This document shows positions 1 to 8,200 of a stretch of DNA of 41,332 nucleotides, piece after piece. Each line of letters begins with the position of its first letter. The first letter of the stretch is position 1. The translations under genes were made by a program, and so were the position numbers. The notes under the pieces are model-generated. The model saw nothing but the letters and a program-made list of their open reading frames with translations, had not been told where the DNA came from and did no database searches. Where the stretch lies: assembly GCA_017522345.1 (NCBI GenBank), contig JAFWZN010000038.1, positions 1 through 41,332 on the forward strand, read 5' to 3'. Source of the DNA: Clostridia bacterium (GTDB lineage: Bacteria; Bacillota; Clostridia; Christensenellales; Aristaeellaceae).

Positions 1-138
1 GGAAAGGGGAAGCGTTTTCAGTCGCTGCGCTTTGTGAAAACGCGCGATTTTGCCGTACATGCCGCCAAAATCGATTGAAAATGGAGAGGGAGTGCGCTCC
101 CTCTCCATGCCTCACCCAGAGGTTTGTTGATGGTCTGA
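1..138. repeat. Left copy of a 138-bp inverted repeat bounding the window
   Basis: This stretch matches the reverse complement of 41195-41332 over its full length, apart from three consecutive substitutions at 52-54 (GCC here, TAA in the other copy). It contains two palindromes. The first pairs 12-20 with 35-43 around a 14-nt loop, and the second pairs 81-92 with 97-108, a perfect 12-bp stem with a TGCG loop. The inner end stops exactly where a separate hairpin begins (139-162). No protein family is recognisable. It is most likely a dispersed intergenic repeat at which the assembly ended, but a true pair of inverted repeats flanking about 41 kb cannot be excluded. Confidence 0.9.
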
Positions 139-162
139 GGGACGCTCCTCCCGGAGTGTCCC
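139..162. repeat. GC-rich palindrome downstream of lctD
   Basis: Ten bases (139-148) pair with 153-162 around a TCCC loop, with one G-T pair. Read on the minus strand it is preceded by AATTGTAGGG, much like the palindrome at 9377-9398 (AATTGTTAGGG before the stem). There is no T-tract after it on either strand, so I do not call it a classical terminator, although it follows the lctD stop by about 45 bp. It looks like a dispersed palindromic unit. Confidence 0.6.
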
Positions 163-205
163 TACAATTTCTAACGAAACATTTGCAATTGTCGATGCAG
201 GTTTT

Positions 206-1603
206 TTATCCGACAACCTTCCCCGGATTCAAAATTCCGTTCGGGTCGAAGGCTTTTTTTATGCCCTTCATGATTTCAATCTGTGTGTCTCCCAAAGATT
301 CGCGCAGGAAATCCGCCTTGGCGTGCCCTACGCCGTGTTCGCCGGAAATCTGGCCGCGAAGGGTTTTGGCGGCTTCGTAAAGGTCGTCCATGAGGGCGGA
401 AACTTTTTGCTTCCAGCTTGCGTCCTCGATATCGTCCTGACAGGCGTAGATGTGCAGGTTGCCGTCGCCGGCGTGACCGAAGGAACGCACGCGCACGCCG
501 TACTTTTCGGAAACCGCCTGCGACGCCTCGACGAAATCGGCGATTTTGTTTCTGGGAACGACCACGTCGCATTCGTCCATGCTCTTTGTGCCGCCCTTGA
601 TGGCCTCAAGGAACGCGCCTCGGGCGTCCCAGATGGAGGTTTTGCGCTCGTCGGTGTCTGCTAAAAGCACATCGTTTGCGCCCGCATTTAAGAGGATGTC
701 GGTCAAATCGTTCAGCATCGGGTCGAGCGCGTCCGCGCTTGCGCCGTCTAAGCGAACAAGCAGATATGCGTTTGCGCTTTTATCCGGGAACTGCTTTCCG
801 AGATACGTCTCCGCGTCCTCGATGACCTCTTTTTCCATGAATTCGACCGCGGTGGGCGTGGTTCCGGAAAGAACCTTGGGCACGGCTTCGACGCATTTTC
901 TCAAATTATCAAACGGAGCCAGCACGCTCAGATTCGCCTTAGGCTCGGCAATAAGCTTTACGGTAATTTCCGCCAGGAACGCCAGCGTTCCTTCGCTTCC
1001 GCACAGAAGCTGCATAAGGTTATAGCCGCTGGAGGTTTTGACGGTTTTGCCGCCCAAATTCAGGATTTCACCCGAAGCCAGAACGACCTTCATGCCAAGC
1101 ACATAATCGCGCGTTACGCCGAAGCGTACGGCGCGCATGCCGCCCGCGTTGGTCATTACGTTTCCGCCGACGGTCGCGCTCTTTTCACCCGGATCCGGCG
1201 GATAGAAAAGGCCGCTGCCCTCAAGGAGCTTGGCAAATTCCATGAGGAGAAGGCCGGGCTGAAGGGTCGCCGTCATATTGACGGAATCGACCTCGATCAG
1301 CTTTTTCATTCTTTCGGTCGATAAAACAATGCCGCCGAATTTTGCGACGCAGCCGCCGCAAAGGCCCGTGCCTGCGCCGCGCGGGGTGACGGGAATCAAG
1401 CGCTCGTTGCAGTATTTGAGAACGGCGGAAATCTCCTCCGCGGTATCCGCGCGAAGAACGGCTTCCGGCATATACAAGCCGTATTCCGTCATTTCATCGC
1501 GCGCGTAGTCTTCGTTAATGGCCTCTCCATAAAACACGCGCTCCGGGGAAAGCATGTCTTCAAACGCGGCGATATCAGCCGCTGTAACTTTGTTGAACAT
1601 CAT
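206..1603 (-). CDS. lctD: FAD-linked lactate dehydrogenase subunit (LctD/GlcD-like)
   Basis: This 465-residue protein is a flavoprotein of the GlcD/D-lactate dehydrogenase family. It has an N-terminal PCMH-type FAD domain (PRGAGTGLCGG loop around residues 75-85) and a C-terminal FAD-oxidase domain with HAGDGNLH and EHGVGHAK motifs. Alone, such enzymes oxidise 2-hydroxyacids. Because it directly follows etfB and etfA, it is best read as the LctD subunit of the electron-confurcating/bifurcating lactate dehydrogenase-Etf complex known from Acetobacterium, which drives lactate oxidation by NAD with co-oxidation of reduced ferredoxin. The start ATG overlaps the etfA stop (ATGA-type), and an AAGGAGG site lies about 10 bases upstream, indicating translational coupling. 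A second in-frame ATG follows immediately. Substrate (lactate or another 2-hydroxyacid) is inferred from context. No lactate permease or racemase gene is present in the window. Confidence 0.88.
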   Translation of the reverse strand: MMFNKVTAADIAAFEDMLSPERVFYGEAINEDYARDEMTEYGLYMPEAVLRADTAEEISAVLKYCNERLIPVTPRGAGTGLCGGCVAKFGGIVLSTERMKKLIEVDSVNMTATLQPGLLLMEFAKLLEGSGLFYPPDPGEKSATVGGNVMTNAGGMRAVRFGVTRDYVLGMKVVLASGEILNLGGKTVKTSSGYNLMQLLCGSEGTLAFLAEITVKLIAEPKANLSVLAPFDNLRKCVEAVPKVLSGTTPTAVEFMEKEVIEDAETYLGKQFPDKSANAYLLVRLDGASADALDPMLNDLTDILLNAGANDVLLADTDERKTSIWDARGAFLEAIKGGTKSMDECDVVVPRNKIADFVEASQAVSEKYGVRVRSFGHAGDGNLHIYACQDDIEDASWKQKVSALMDDLYEAAKTLRGQISGEHGVGHAKADFLRESLGDTQIEIMKGIKKAFDPNGILNPGKVVG

Positions 1604-2781
1604 ACGCCGCGCGCCTCCTTGATCTGACGGATGAGTTTCGGCAGAATTTCATATACATCGCCCACGATGCCCACGTGCGCCACATCGAAAATGGGCGCGT
1701 CCTTGTCGTTATTGATGGCAATAATGTGATCCGAGTCCTTCATGCAGGCGGTAAACTGAATCGCGCCGCTGATGCCGCAGGCAATGATGAGTTTCGGCTT
1801 TACGGTTCTCCCCGAAAGGCCGATCTGGCGGGCGTTGGTATTCCATCCCTTTTCAACCAGCGGGCGGGACGTGGCCCATTCGCCGCCGAGGAGAGAAGCC
1901 AGTTCTTTAATGAGGGCTAAATCGCTTTCCTTCTGAAAAGCGCGTCCGCCGGCTACGATGATTTCGGCGTCCGAAATATTCGCGCTCTTGGGAACGGGCG
2001 TCTGAGAGACAAACTGCACCTTGCTGTCCAATTTGGGCATCTTACGAATGACGATTTCACCCGTGGGCTCTGCCTGTCTTTCGGGCGCGTTCATCACCTT
2101 ATAGCGAACGGTGGCAAACTGCGGGCGCGTTTCGGTGGTCACGATCTGCGCCATGATGTTGCCGCCGAAGGCCGGGCGAATCTGCACAAGGTCGGTGTTT
2201 TCACGAAGCACAAGCTTGGTGCAGTCCGCAGTCAGGCCCGTATGGAAGCGCGTGGCAAGGCGCGGGGCAAGCGAACGGCCCAGCGCGGTTGCGCCGACCA
2301 ATACGACGGAGGGCTTGATAAAGCGAATCAGATCCGCCACGCAGTCGGAATAGGTTTCCGCGCGGAAGTAGGAAAGCTCTTTATCGTCATACACAAAGAT
2401 TTTATCCGCGCCAAAAAAGCGGATTTCCTCCGCATACTCCGCCACATTGCTTCCCGCAACAACGGCGTAAACGGGATGATTTCCAACCTTCGCCAGCTCC
2501 TTGGCTTTTCCGATGAGCTCCAGCGATACCGGGTGCATTCTGCCGCCGGAAACCTCGCAGAAAACGAGAATGCCCTTCCACTTATCCTTATCCACGCCCT
2601 TCGACTTGGTTTCAAGCTTCATGACGGCGTTTTCGGGGCACGCTTTGACGCAAAGGCCGCACGCCTTGCAGTTTTCATTGATCTGCGCTTTTTCATGAAG
2701 CTCAATCGCCGCAAACGGGCAGACGGAAGCGCATTTTCCGCATGATGTGCATTTTCTGTCAATAATCGCAATGGACGCCAT
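1600..2781 (-). CDS. etfA: Electron transfer flavoprotein alpha subunit with N-terminal 2x[4Fe-4S] ferredoxin domain
   Basis: This 393-residue EtfA/LctC-type protein starts with a ferredoxin domain carrying two complete CxxCxxCxxxC motifs (Cys 11/14/17/21 and 38/41/44/48), so two [4Fe-4S] clusters are predicted. The rest is an ETF alpha domain with the C-terminal FAD-binding region (SGRTVKPKLIIACGISG and the following AINND segment). The extra ferredoxin domain is typical of Etf proteins in bifurcating or caffeyl-CoA/lactate systems rather than of simple fatty-acid-oxidation Etf. An AAGGAGG site precedes the ATG. The gene lies 15 bp downstream of etfB and overlaps lctD, so the three subunits are co-translated. 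The protein should act in the cytoplasm as the ferredoxin-facing half of the complex. Confidence 0.93.
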   Translation of the reverse strand: MASIAIIDRKCTSCGKCASVCPFAAIELHEKAQINENCKACGLCVKACPENAVMKLETKSKGVDKDKWKGILVFCEVSGGRMHPVSLELIGKAKELAKVGNHPVYAVVAGSNVAEYAEEIRFFGADKIFVYDDKELSYFRAETYSDCVADLIRFIKPSVVLVGATALGRSLAPRLATRFHTGLTADCTKLVLRENTDLVQIRPAFGGNIMAQIVTTETRPQFATVRYKVMNAPERQAEPTGEIVIRKMPKLDSKVQFVSQTPVPKSANISDAEIIVAGGRAFQKESDLALIKELASLLGGEWATSRPLVEKGWNTNARQIGLSGRTVKPKLIIACGISGAIQFTACMKDSDHIIAINNDKDAPIFDVAHVGIVGDVYEILPKLIRQIKEARGV

Positions 2782-2796
2782 GGTCGATACGCCTCC

Positions 2797-3576
2797 TTAC
2801 AAAAGTTTTTTGTCAGACAGATGCTCAAACAGCTTTTCGGCAAGGTTTTCGCCCGTCCACGTTTCCTTTTCCACGTCGTTTTCCGGCGGGAAAATGCGCT
2901 CGACCTGCGTAGCGCTGCCGCTTAAGCCGTAGTTGTCGGGATTCGTGTCCAAAAATGCGTCGAGGCCGATGATGTTTACAGGCTTATTCTCGGTTTCACG
3001 CTTTCTTTTAAGGGAAGGAAGTCTGGGCGTGAACACGTCCTGCTCCATCGTTATAAGACACGGAAACGGCATCCACACCGTTTCGATCACGTCCTGAAGC
3101 TGCTGGGTGACGTTCATGCCCTCCCCCGCCTTTTCAAGATGCGAAACCCATGCGGCGTGGGGAATACCCATATGCTCGGCAATGGCGGGGCCAACCTGCG
3201 CGGTATCGCCGTCGGTGGTCTGCTTGCCGGTCAGGATGAGATCGAAGTCGCCGATTGCGCGGATAGCCTGAGAAAGCGTATAGCTGGTCGCCAACACGTC
3301 CGCGCCGCCCAGTCTCCGATCCGAAAACACATAGCCCTCGTCCGCGCCCATCATATAGGCTTCGCGAATCACCGCCTGCGCCTGCGGCGGGCCCATCGTG
3401 CCGACGGTGACTGTGCCATTATACATTTCCTTTAATCGAAGCGCCGTTTCCAGCGCAAAAAGATCATACGGATTCATCTTGGAGGAAACGCCCGTGCGCT
3501 TTAAAACGCCCGTTTTCTCATCCACCTGTACCTTGTTCGTGGAGGGAACCTGCTTTATACAAACGAATATGTTCAT
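2797..3576 (-). CDS. etfB: Electron transfer flavoprotein beta subunit
   Basis: This 259-residue EtfB/LctB begins MNIFVCIKQVPSTNKVQ, the usual start of the family. It carries the nucleotide-binding region around GKQTTDGDTAQVGP and a C-terminal arm that would contact LctD. In bifurcating Etf complexes EtfB holds the bifurcating FAD and contacts NAD. It is the first flavoprotein gene of the etfB-etfA-lctD set, the same order as lctBCD of Acetobacterium woodii. A GGAGTGA ribosome site sits upstream of the ATG. The 77 bp between it and the SUKH gene upstream show neither a clear terminator nor a clear promoter, so transcription could begin further upstream. Confidence 0.92.
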   Translation of the reverse strand: MNIFVCIKQVPSTNKVQVDEKTGVLKRTGVSSKMNPYDLFALETALRLKEMYNGTVTVGTMGPPQAQAVIREAYMMGADEGYVFSDRRLGGADVLATSYTLSQAIRAIGDFDLILTGKQTTDGDTAQVGPAIAEHMGIPHAAWVSHLEKAGEGMNVTQQLQDVIETVWMPFPCLITMEQDVFTPRLPSLKRKRETENKPVNIIGLDAFLDTNPDNYGLSGSATQVERIFPPENDVEKETWTGENLAEKLFEHLSDKKLL

Positions 3577-3653
3577 AAAACATCACTCCGGTTTTCAATA
3601 TCGTTACTTCATATGCTTTTCCCATTTTGATTTCAGAATGTACAAATCCTGTT

Positions 3654-4355
3654 TTATTCGCGCTGCCTTAAAGCCTCCTGACTGGTCTTAAGGCCGCGAA
3701 TGAAAATTTCAAAATTGGGCGCGATCACGGTTTCTTCCCCGCTGGCGCTGTTTATATACGTCACGCACGGCTCGCCATCGCTTCCCGAGGTTCTGTAATC
3801 CAGAATCAATATGGCGCGGGAGGGCGAAATACAGTTTGCAATCGCAATTCCGGCCTTTTCAAAATCGCCCCTGCCCTCCAAGAGGAATCTGCTGCCGAAG
3901 CGGCCGCACAGGGAATAATACGCATCGCGGCCAATGCCGAGCAAATGCGTGATCTGAATATAGTCCGCATACGTTTCCGCCGGAAAATTGATCGGATACC
4001 AGCAGCGATTGACCATGCCGCCGTTGTGCATCCTCATAAGCTCGACAAAGGTGTCCGGCAGCTTGAAGCCCAGTTCCTCCTGCACGCTTCGGATCATGCG
4101 CTGATCGGGCTTATTGCTTTCGTATCGCCTTTCGGATTCCTTGATGTCGTGCCAGAAATCAGAAAAGTCCATGTCTGAAAGCTTCGGATCAGGTTCGCTT
4201 TCCAATACTTCGTCCGCAATCAACACCGCTTCCTGTACGGAAAGAGCGCTTTCTTCCTCGCATTTCTCCGTCGGCTCGTTTACCTGCACGGCCTCTGTTT
4301 CTTTTTCCTGCCCCCCGGCGTTTTTCTTATTTCTGAACCAGTTGAAAATCGGCAT
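3654..4355 (-). CDS. SMI1/KNR4 (SUKH) domain protein
   Basis: This is a 233-residue cytoplasmic protein. Residues 1-65 are polar and acidic (many Glu/Lys) and probably disordered. From about residue 80 the sequence fits a SUKH (SMI1/KNR4) fold: a helix with an RSVQEELGFKLPDTFVELMRMHNGG signature (shown in parts: EELGFKLPDTF, then MRMHNGG), the strand and loop region around INFPAETY, then GIAIAN and the LDYRTSG strand. SUKH proteins are protein-binding domains, often immunity proteins for secreted toxins, but also free-standing housekeeping proteins in Bacillota. No toxin gene lies next to it, so immunity is not supported here. The start has an AAGGAG site. It is followed by etfB and could be co-transcribed with it. 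Exact role unknown. Confidence 0.75.
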   Translation of the reverse strand: MPIFNWFRNKKNAGGQEKETEAVQVNEPTEKCEEESALSVQEAVLIADEVLESEPDPKLSDMDFSDFWHDIKESERRYESNKPDQRMIRSVQEELGFKLPDTFVELMRMHNGGMVNRCWYPINFPAETYADYIQITHLLGIGRDAYYSLCGRFGSRFLLEGRGDFEKAGIAIANCISPSRAILILDYRTSGSDGEPCVTYINSASGEETVIAPNFEIFIRGLKTSQEALRQRE

Positions 4356-4382
4356 GAAATTTCTCCTTGTCGGATGATAACG

Positions 4383-4414
4383 CCGCCTGCGCTGTTTCTT
4401 TACAGCACAGGCGG
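4383..4414 (-). terminator. Terminator-like hairpin after ileS
   Basis: A 13-bp stem with one G-T pair (4383-4395 with 402-414 of the same line, i.e. 4402-4414) encloses a 6-nt loop, just downstream of the ileS stop. The base following on the minus strand is only weakly T-rich (GTTATCAT), so termination efficiency is uncertain. Confidence 0.6.
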
Positions 4415-4428
4415 TGTCTGTTCCTTGG

Positions 4429-7400
4429 CTAGTTCTTTACGCTCACTGCGAGCACGGCGTTTTCGCCGTTGATCTTCATTTCACGGACATAAGCGCCTTC
4501 ATCCGCGTCGGCGCACTCCGCTTCCACAGCCAGTACCGCGCGCATAAGGTCGTTTTTGCCGTTTTCGAGAATCTTTTCAAGCTTCTCGGTGGTTTTCCAG
4601 GTCAGGCGGATGCGGTCGGTAACCTCAAAGCCGGCTTCCTTGCGCATGGTCTGAACCTTCGAAATGACTTCGCGCACAAAGCCTTCTGCGATCAGTTCGT
4701 CGGTCAGGTTCGTATCCAGAACCACGGTGTAAGCGCCGTCGCTCTCGGCGACGTAGCCCGGCTTCTGCATAAGGGAAGTGAGAACGTCGTCCTTTTCAAG
4801 CTCAATCAGCGTTCCCTCGATTTCAAACTTCACGATTTCGCCCTTTTCGAAGGTATCGACGACTTCGTTTCCGTCCATAGTGGCAAGCATCTGGCCGATC
4901 TTGCCTAAGAGCTTTCCGTACTTCTTTCCGAGGGTCTTCATCTGGGGCTTTAACTGATAGGTGGTAAACTCGCGGGCGTCGTCCACGAATTCAACGGACT
5001 TGACGTTTAATTCGCTCTTGATAAGCTCCTCGATTTCGCCGGAGAGCTTCTCGCCCTTAACGAGGCAGCGGGACAGGGGCTGGCGAACCTTGAGGGAGGA
5101 AACGTTGCGGCAGGCGCGGCCGAGGGTGACGACGGTCATAACCTCGTCCATGCCGGTTTCAAGTTCCTTGTCAATGAGGCTCGTGTCGCAAACCGGGTAG
5201 TCGCACAGGTGCACGGACTCGGGCGCGCCCTCAATGTTGTTGACAACCAGATTCTGATACATGGTTTCCGTCATGAAGGGGATGAAGGGCGCAAGGAGCT
5301 TGGATAAGGTGACAAGCACGGTATACAGCGTCTCAAACGCAGCCAGCTTCGTGCCCTCAAGGCCCTTGCCCCAGAAGCGCTCGCGGTTTAAACGGACATA
5401 CCAGTTGGAAAGCTCGTCCACAAACGCGGCGATGGCGCGGCTGGTCTCGGTGGCCTTGTATTCGTTAAGCCCCTTGTCGACAAAGTCAACCAGGGAGTTA
5501 AGGCGGGAAAGAACCCACTTGTCGATCAGCGTGAAGTCTTCCTTCTTCGCCTTCTCGGTCATGGGATTGTAGTTGTCGATAGAAGCGTAGAGCGTGAAGA
5601 ACGCATAGGTGTTCCAGAGCGTTCCCATGAACTTGCCCTGCATTTCGCTTACGAGGTTGCCGGCAAAGCGGGTGGGCAGCCACGGAGCGCCGTTGGCGTA
5701 GAAGTACCAGCGAACCGCGTCCGCGCCCTGCTTGTCAAGAACGCTCCACGGGTCGACGACGTTTCCGATGTGCTTTGACATCTTCTTTCCTTCCGCGTCC
5801 TGAACATGGCCCAGAACCAGGCAGTTCTCAAACGGCGCGCGTCCGAAAAGAAGGGTCGAAATCGCGGTCAGGGAATAGAACCAGCCGCGGGTCTGGTCGA
5901 TGGCTTCGGAAATGAAGTCGGCGGGATAGTTCTCGTCGAAGATGTGCTTGTTTTCAAAGGGATAGTGCCACTGCGCAAAGGGCATGGAGCCGGAATCATA
6001 CCAGCAGTCGATGACCTCGGGCGTTCTGTGCATTTCGCCGCCGCACTTATCGCACTTGATGGTCACTTCGTCGATGTAGGGGCGGTGAAGCTCGATGTTG
6101 TCCGGGCAGTTGGAGGACATCTTTTTGAGCTCTTCGATGCTGCCGATCGTATGGATGTGTCCGCACTCGCAGACCCATACGGGCAGCGGCGTGCCCCAGT
6201 AGCGCTCGCGGGAGAGCGCCCAGTCGATAACGTTTTCAAGGAAGTTGCCCATGCGGCCTTCCTTGATGTTTTCGGGCATCCAGTTGACCTTGTCATTGCT
6301 CTTTAAAAGCTCGTCGCGCACACTCGTCATTCTGATAAACCAGCCGGAGCGGGCATAGTAGATGAGCGGCGTGTCGCATCTCCAGCAGAAGGGATAATCG
6401 TGCTCAAACTGAGCGGCTTTGACGAGCAGACCGCGCTCTTCCAGATCCTTTAAGATCATAGGGTCGGCCTTTTTGACGAACGTGCCTGCCCACGGGGTTT
6501 CCTTCGCCATTTCGCCCTTGGTGTCAACCAGCTGGAGGAAGGGGATGTCGTTGTCGCGGCCGACGCGCGCGTCGTCTTCACCGAAGGCGGGCGCGATGTG
6601 AACGATGCCGGTACCGTCGGTCATGGTGACATAGCTGTCCGCGCATACGCGCCATGCGGGCTTGTTTACGAGGGGCTTCTGGAAATCAAACAGCGGCTCG
6701 TATTCTGTGCCGACCAGATCGAGACCCTTCATGGTGGTCATGTTGGAAATCTCCGCGTCCTCGCCGAGAACGGAGGGGATCAGAACCTTGGCCATGATGA
6801 TGGTTCTGCCTTCAAAGTCAAACTTTGCGTATTCATCGTCGGGGTTTACGCAGAGGGCGACGTTGGAGGGAAGCGTCCACGGGGTGGTCGTCCAGGCGTA
6901 GAGCCAGGTGTTCTCCTCGCCCTTTACCTTAAAGCGGACGAACGCGGACTTTTCCTTTACGGTCTTGTAGCCCTGGGATACCTCGTGAGAAGAAAGGGCG
7001 GTTCCGCAGCGGGGGCAGTAGGGCACGATCTTGTGGCCCTTGTAGAGAAGTCCCTTGTCGGCGATCTGCTTTAAAGACCACCAAACGGACTCGATATAGT
7101 TGTTGTCATAGGTGACATAGGGGTTTTCCATATCCGCCCAGTAGCCTACGCGGTCGCTCATTTTCTCCCATTCGCCCTGATACTTCCATACGGATTCCTT
7201 GCACTTCTTGATGAAGGGCTCCATGCCGTAGGCTTCGATCTGCTCTTTTCCGTCAAGCCCTAAAAGCTTTTCAACCTCAAGCTCTACCGGAAGGCCATGG
7301 GTATCCCAGCCGGCTTTTCTTAAAACCTTCATGCCCTTCATGGTCTTGTATCTCGGGAACAGATCCTTGAATACGCGGGTTTCGATGTGACCGATGTGCG

Positions 7401-7560
7401 GTTTTCCGTTTGCCGTCGGCGGTCCGTCATAGAAGGTGAAGACGTCGCTTCCCTCTCTCTGATCGATGGACTTTTTGAAAATGTCTTTTTCCTTCCAGAA
7501 CGAAAGAACCTCTTTTTCTCTCGTCAGGAAGTCAAGATCGGTGGAAACTTTCTGAAACAT
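4429..7560 (-). CDS. ileS: Isoleucyl-tRNA synthetase (long, type 2-like)
   Basis: This 1043-residue class I synthetase charges tRNA-Ile. The HIGH motif is at residues 55-58 (GKPHIGH), and KMSK at about 593-596 (KMSKHIGN). The editing (CP1) domain carries the TTTPWTLPSN signature. A Cys-rich insert (CECGH ... CDKCGGEMH) precedes the second half of the Rossmann fold. The length, the GKPHIGHIETR context and the C-terminal domain rich in charged residues fit the type 2 IleRS found in many Clostridia and related to mupirocin-resistant enzymes, rather than the roughly 930-residue type 1. The ATG has an AGGAGG site and lies directly behind a T-box leader. Monocistronic by context, with its own promoter and a downstream hairpin. 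Confidence 0.97.
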   Translation of the reverse strand: MFQKVSTDLDFLTREKEVLSFWKEKDIFKKSIDQREGSDVFTFYDGPPTANGKPHIGHIETRVFKDLFPRYKTMKGMKVLRKAGWDTHGLPVELEVEKLLGLDGKEQIEAYGMEPFIKKCKESVWKYQGEWEKMSDRVGYWADMENPYVTYDNNYIESVWWSLKQIADKGLLYKGHKIVPYCPRCGTALSSHEVSQGYKTVKEKSAFVRFKVKGEENTWLYAWTTTPWTLPSNVALCVNPDDEYAKFDFEGRTIIMAKVLIPSVLGEDAEISNMTTMKGLDLVGTEYEPLFDFQKPLVNKPAWRVCADSYVTMTDGTGIVHIAPAFGEDDARVGRDNDIPFLQLVDTKGEMAKETPWAGTFVKKADPMILKDLEERGLLVKAAQFEHDYPFCWRCDTPLIYYARSGWFIRMTSVRDELLKSNDKVNWMPENIKEGRMGNFLENVIDWALSRERYWGTPLPVWVCECGHIHTIGSIEELKKMSSNCPDNIELHRPYIDEVTIKCDKCGGEMHRTPEVIDCWYDSGSMPFAQWHYPFENKHIFDENYPADFISEAIDQTRGWFYSLTAISTLLFGRAPFENCLVLGHVQDAEGKKMSKHIGNVVDPWSVLDKQGADAVRWYFYANGAPWLPTRFAGNLVSEMQGKFMGTLWNTYAFFTLYASIDNYNPMTEKAKKEDFTLIDKWVLSRLNSLVDFVDKGLNEYKATETSRAIAAFVDELSNWYVRLNRERFWGKGLEGTKLAAFETLYTVLVTLSKLLAPFIPFMTETMYQNLVVNNIEGAPESVHLCDYPVCDTSLIDKELETGMDEVMTVVTLGRACRNVSSLKVRQPLSRCLVKGEKLSGEIEELIKSELNVKSVEFVDDAREFTTYQLKPQMKTLGKKYGKLLGKIGQMLATMDGNEVVDTFEKGEIVKFEIEGTLIELEKDDVLTSLMQKPGYVAESDGAYTVVLDTNLTDELIAEGFVREVISKVQTMRKEAGFEVTDRIRLTWKTTEKLEKILENGKNDLMRAVLAVEAECADADEGAYVREMKINGENAVLAVSVKN

Positions 7561-7587
7561 AGGTTTGCCTCCTATAATGAATTCAAA

Positions 7588-7850
7588 TAAAAAAATAAAG
7601 CCCCGTCCTCATTTATGGGACGATGGCTCGCGGTACCACCCATATTGGCGCATGAAAATACGCCCTCTCATCGCGCACGAAATGATGCGCACGCGCTGTA
7701 TCGGGCGCGCCCGGCGAAGCCTACTGATCGACAAGAACGTTCGGTTCGCTGCTCCGGGGTGATTCCCGCTTTCCGTCCCTTCCGAACTTGCACCAAACTT
7801 CGGATCGCTTAAAGGGCATATAAAAAACGGCTGTCCCCATCAATGCACTA
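7588..7850 (-). promoter_or_regulatory. T-box riboswitch (isoleucine specifier) of ileS
   Basis: The leader RNA on the minus strand contains the invariant antiterminator element GGGTGGTACCGCG (plus-strand positions 7629-7641). It is followed by a terminator hairpin (stem bases 7604-7608 and 7618-7622) and a T-run at about 7588-7599. In stem I, GGGG and CCG in the 5' arm can pair with CGG and CCCC in the 3' arm, leaving the loop GAAUCA, whose AUC (7761-7763) is an isoleucine codon. T-boxes let uncharged cognate tRNA stabilise the antiterminator, so ileS should be induced when charged tRNA-Ile is scarce. The specifier reading comes from hand folding. Confidence 0.92.
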
Positions 7851-7857
7851 TATGGCT

Positions 7858-7886
7858 ATTATACGTGCGAATCGTTAAATAGTAAA
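7858..7886 (-). promoter_or_regulatory. Sigma-A promoter of ileS
   Basis: On the minus strand TTTACT (7881-7886) and TATAAT (7858-7863) are separated by 17 bp. Transcription would start around 7850, giving the T-box leader of about 290 nt. Confidence 0.8.
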
Positions 7887-7936
7887 GGGATAAACGAGCA
7901 TTTTACAATTGGGAAGGCATCTCGTTTAAGTGGCGC

Positions 7937-8134
7937 GCTAAAAGGCTCCCTCCGGGAGGGAGCTGGCGGCGAAGCCGACTGAGGGAGCAAGCGGGCATAA
8001 AAGCATGAATTGAGCGAATGATCAATCCGCGCACAAAGCCCAATAATCTGGCCGACAGCGCAGACAAACTTCCCGCATTCTCCTTCCGTCTCGGCTTGCG
8101 CCGAACCACCTTCCTCCCGGAGGAAGGCTTTTGC
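7937..8134. mobile_element. MITE-like element with imperfect terminal inverted repeats
   Basis: About 50 bases at the left (7937-7986) and about 55 at the right (8080-8134) form imperfect inverted repeats. Each end has its own CCTCCGGGAGG or CTCCCGGAGG palindrome and a GGCGGCGAAGCC-like hairpin. The roughly 90-bp centre has no convincing gene. Units with GGCTCCCTCCGGGAGGGAGC ends are a familiar dispersed palindrome type in gut Clostridia. I see no clear target-site duplication. It sits between the ileS promoter and the DUF4317 gene and explains most of this 340-bp gene-free stretch. A further weak hairpin region lies at 8140-8200. Confidence 0.65.
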
Positions 8135-8200
8135 TGCCTGCGCTTACAGACTTCCGCCTGTAAACGCGCTTTCAGGCATTGCCTTTAGGCGAAAGCCTTT

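Noticed and set aside
1..78. Open frame ending at 76-78 as the 3' end of a gene cut by the window edge
   Set aside because: The frame runs through palindromes of the repeat and the other copy has a stop at the equivalent of 52-54, so it is not a conserved coding region.
7903..8109. 68-residue minus-strand ORF over the MITE-like element
   Set aside because: It reads through the inverted repeats and has Arg/Leu/Ser low-complexity content, so it is best seen as an accidental frame in a repeat.
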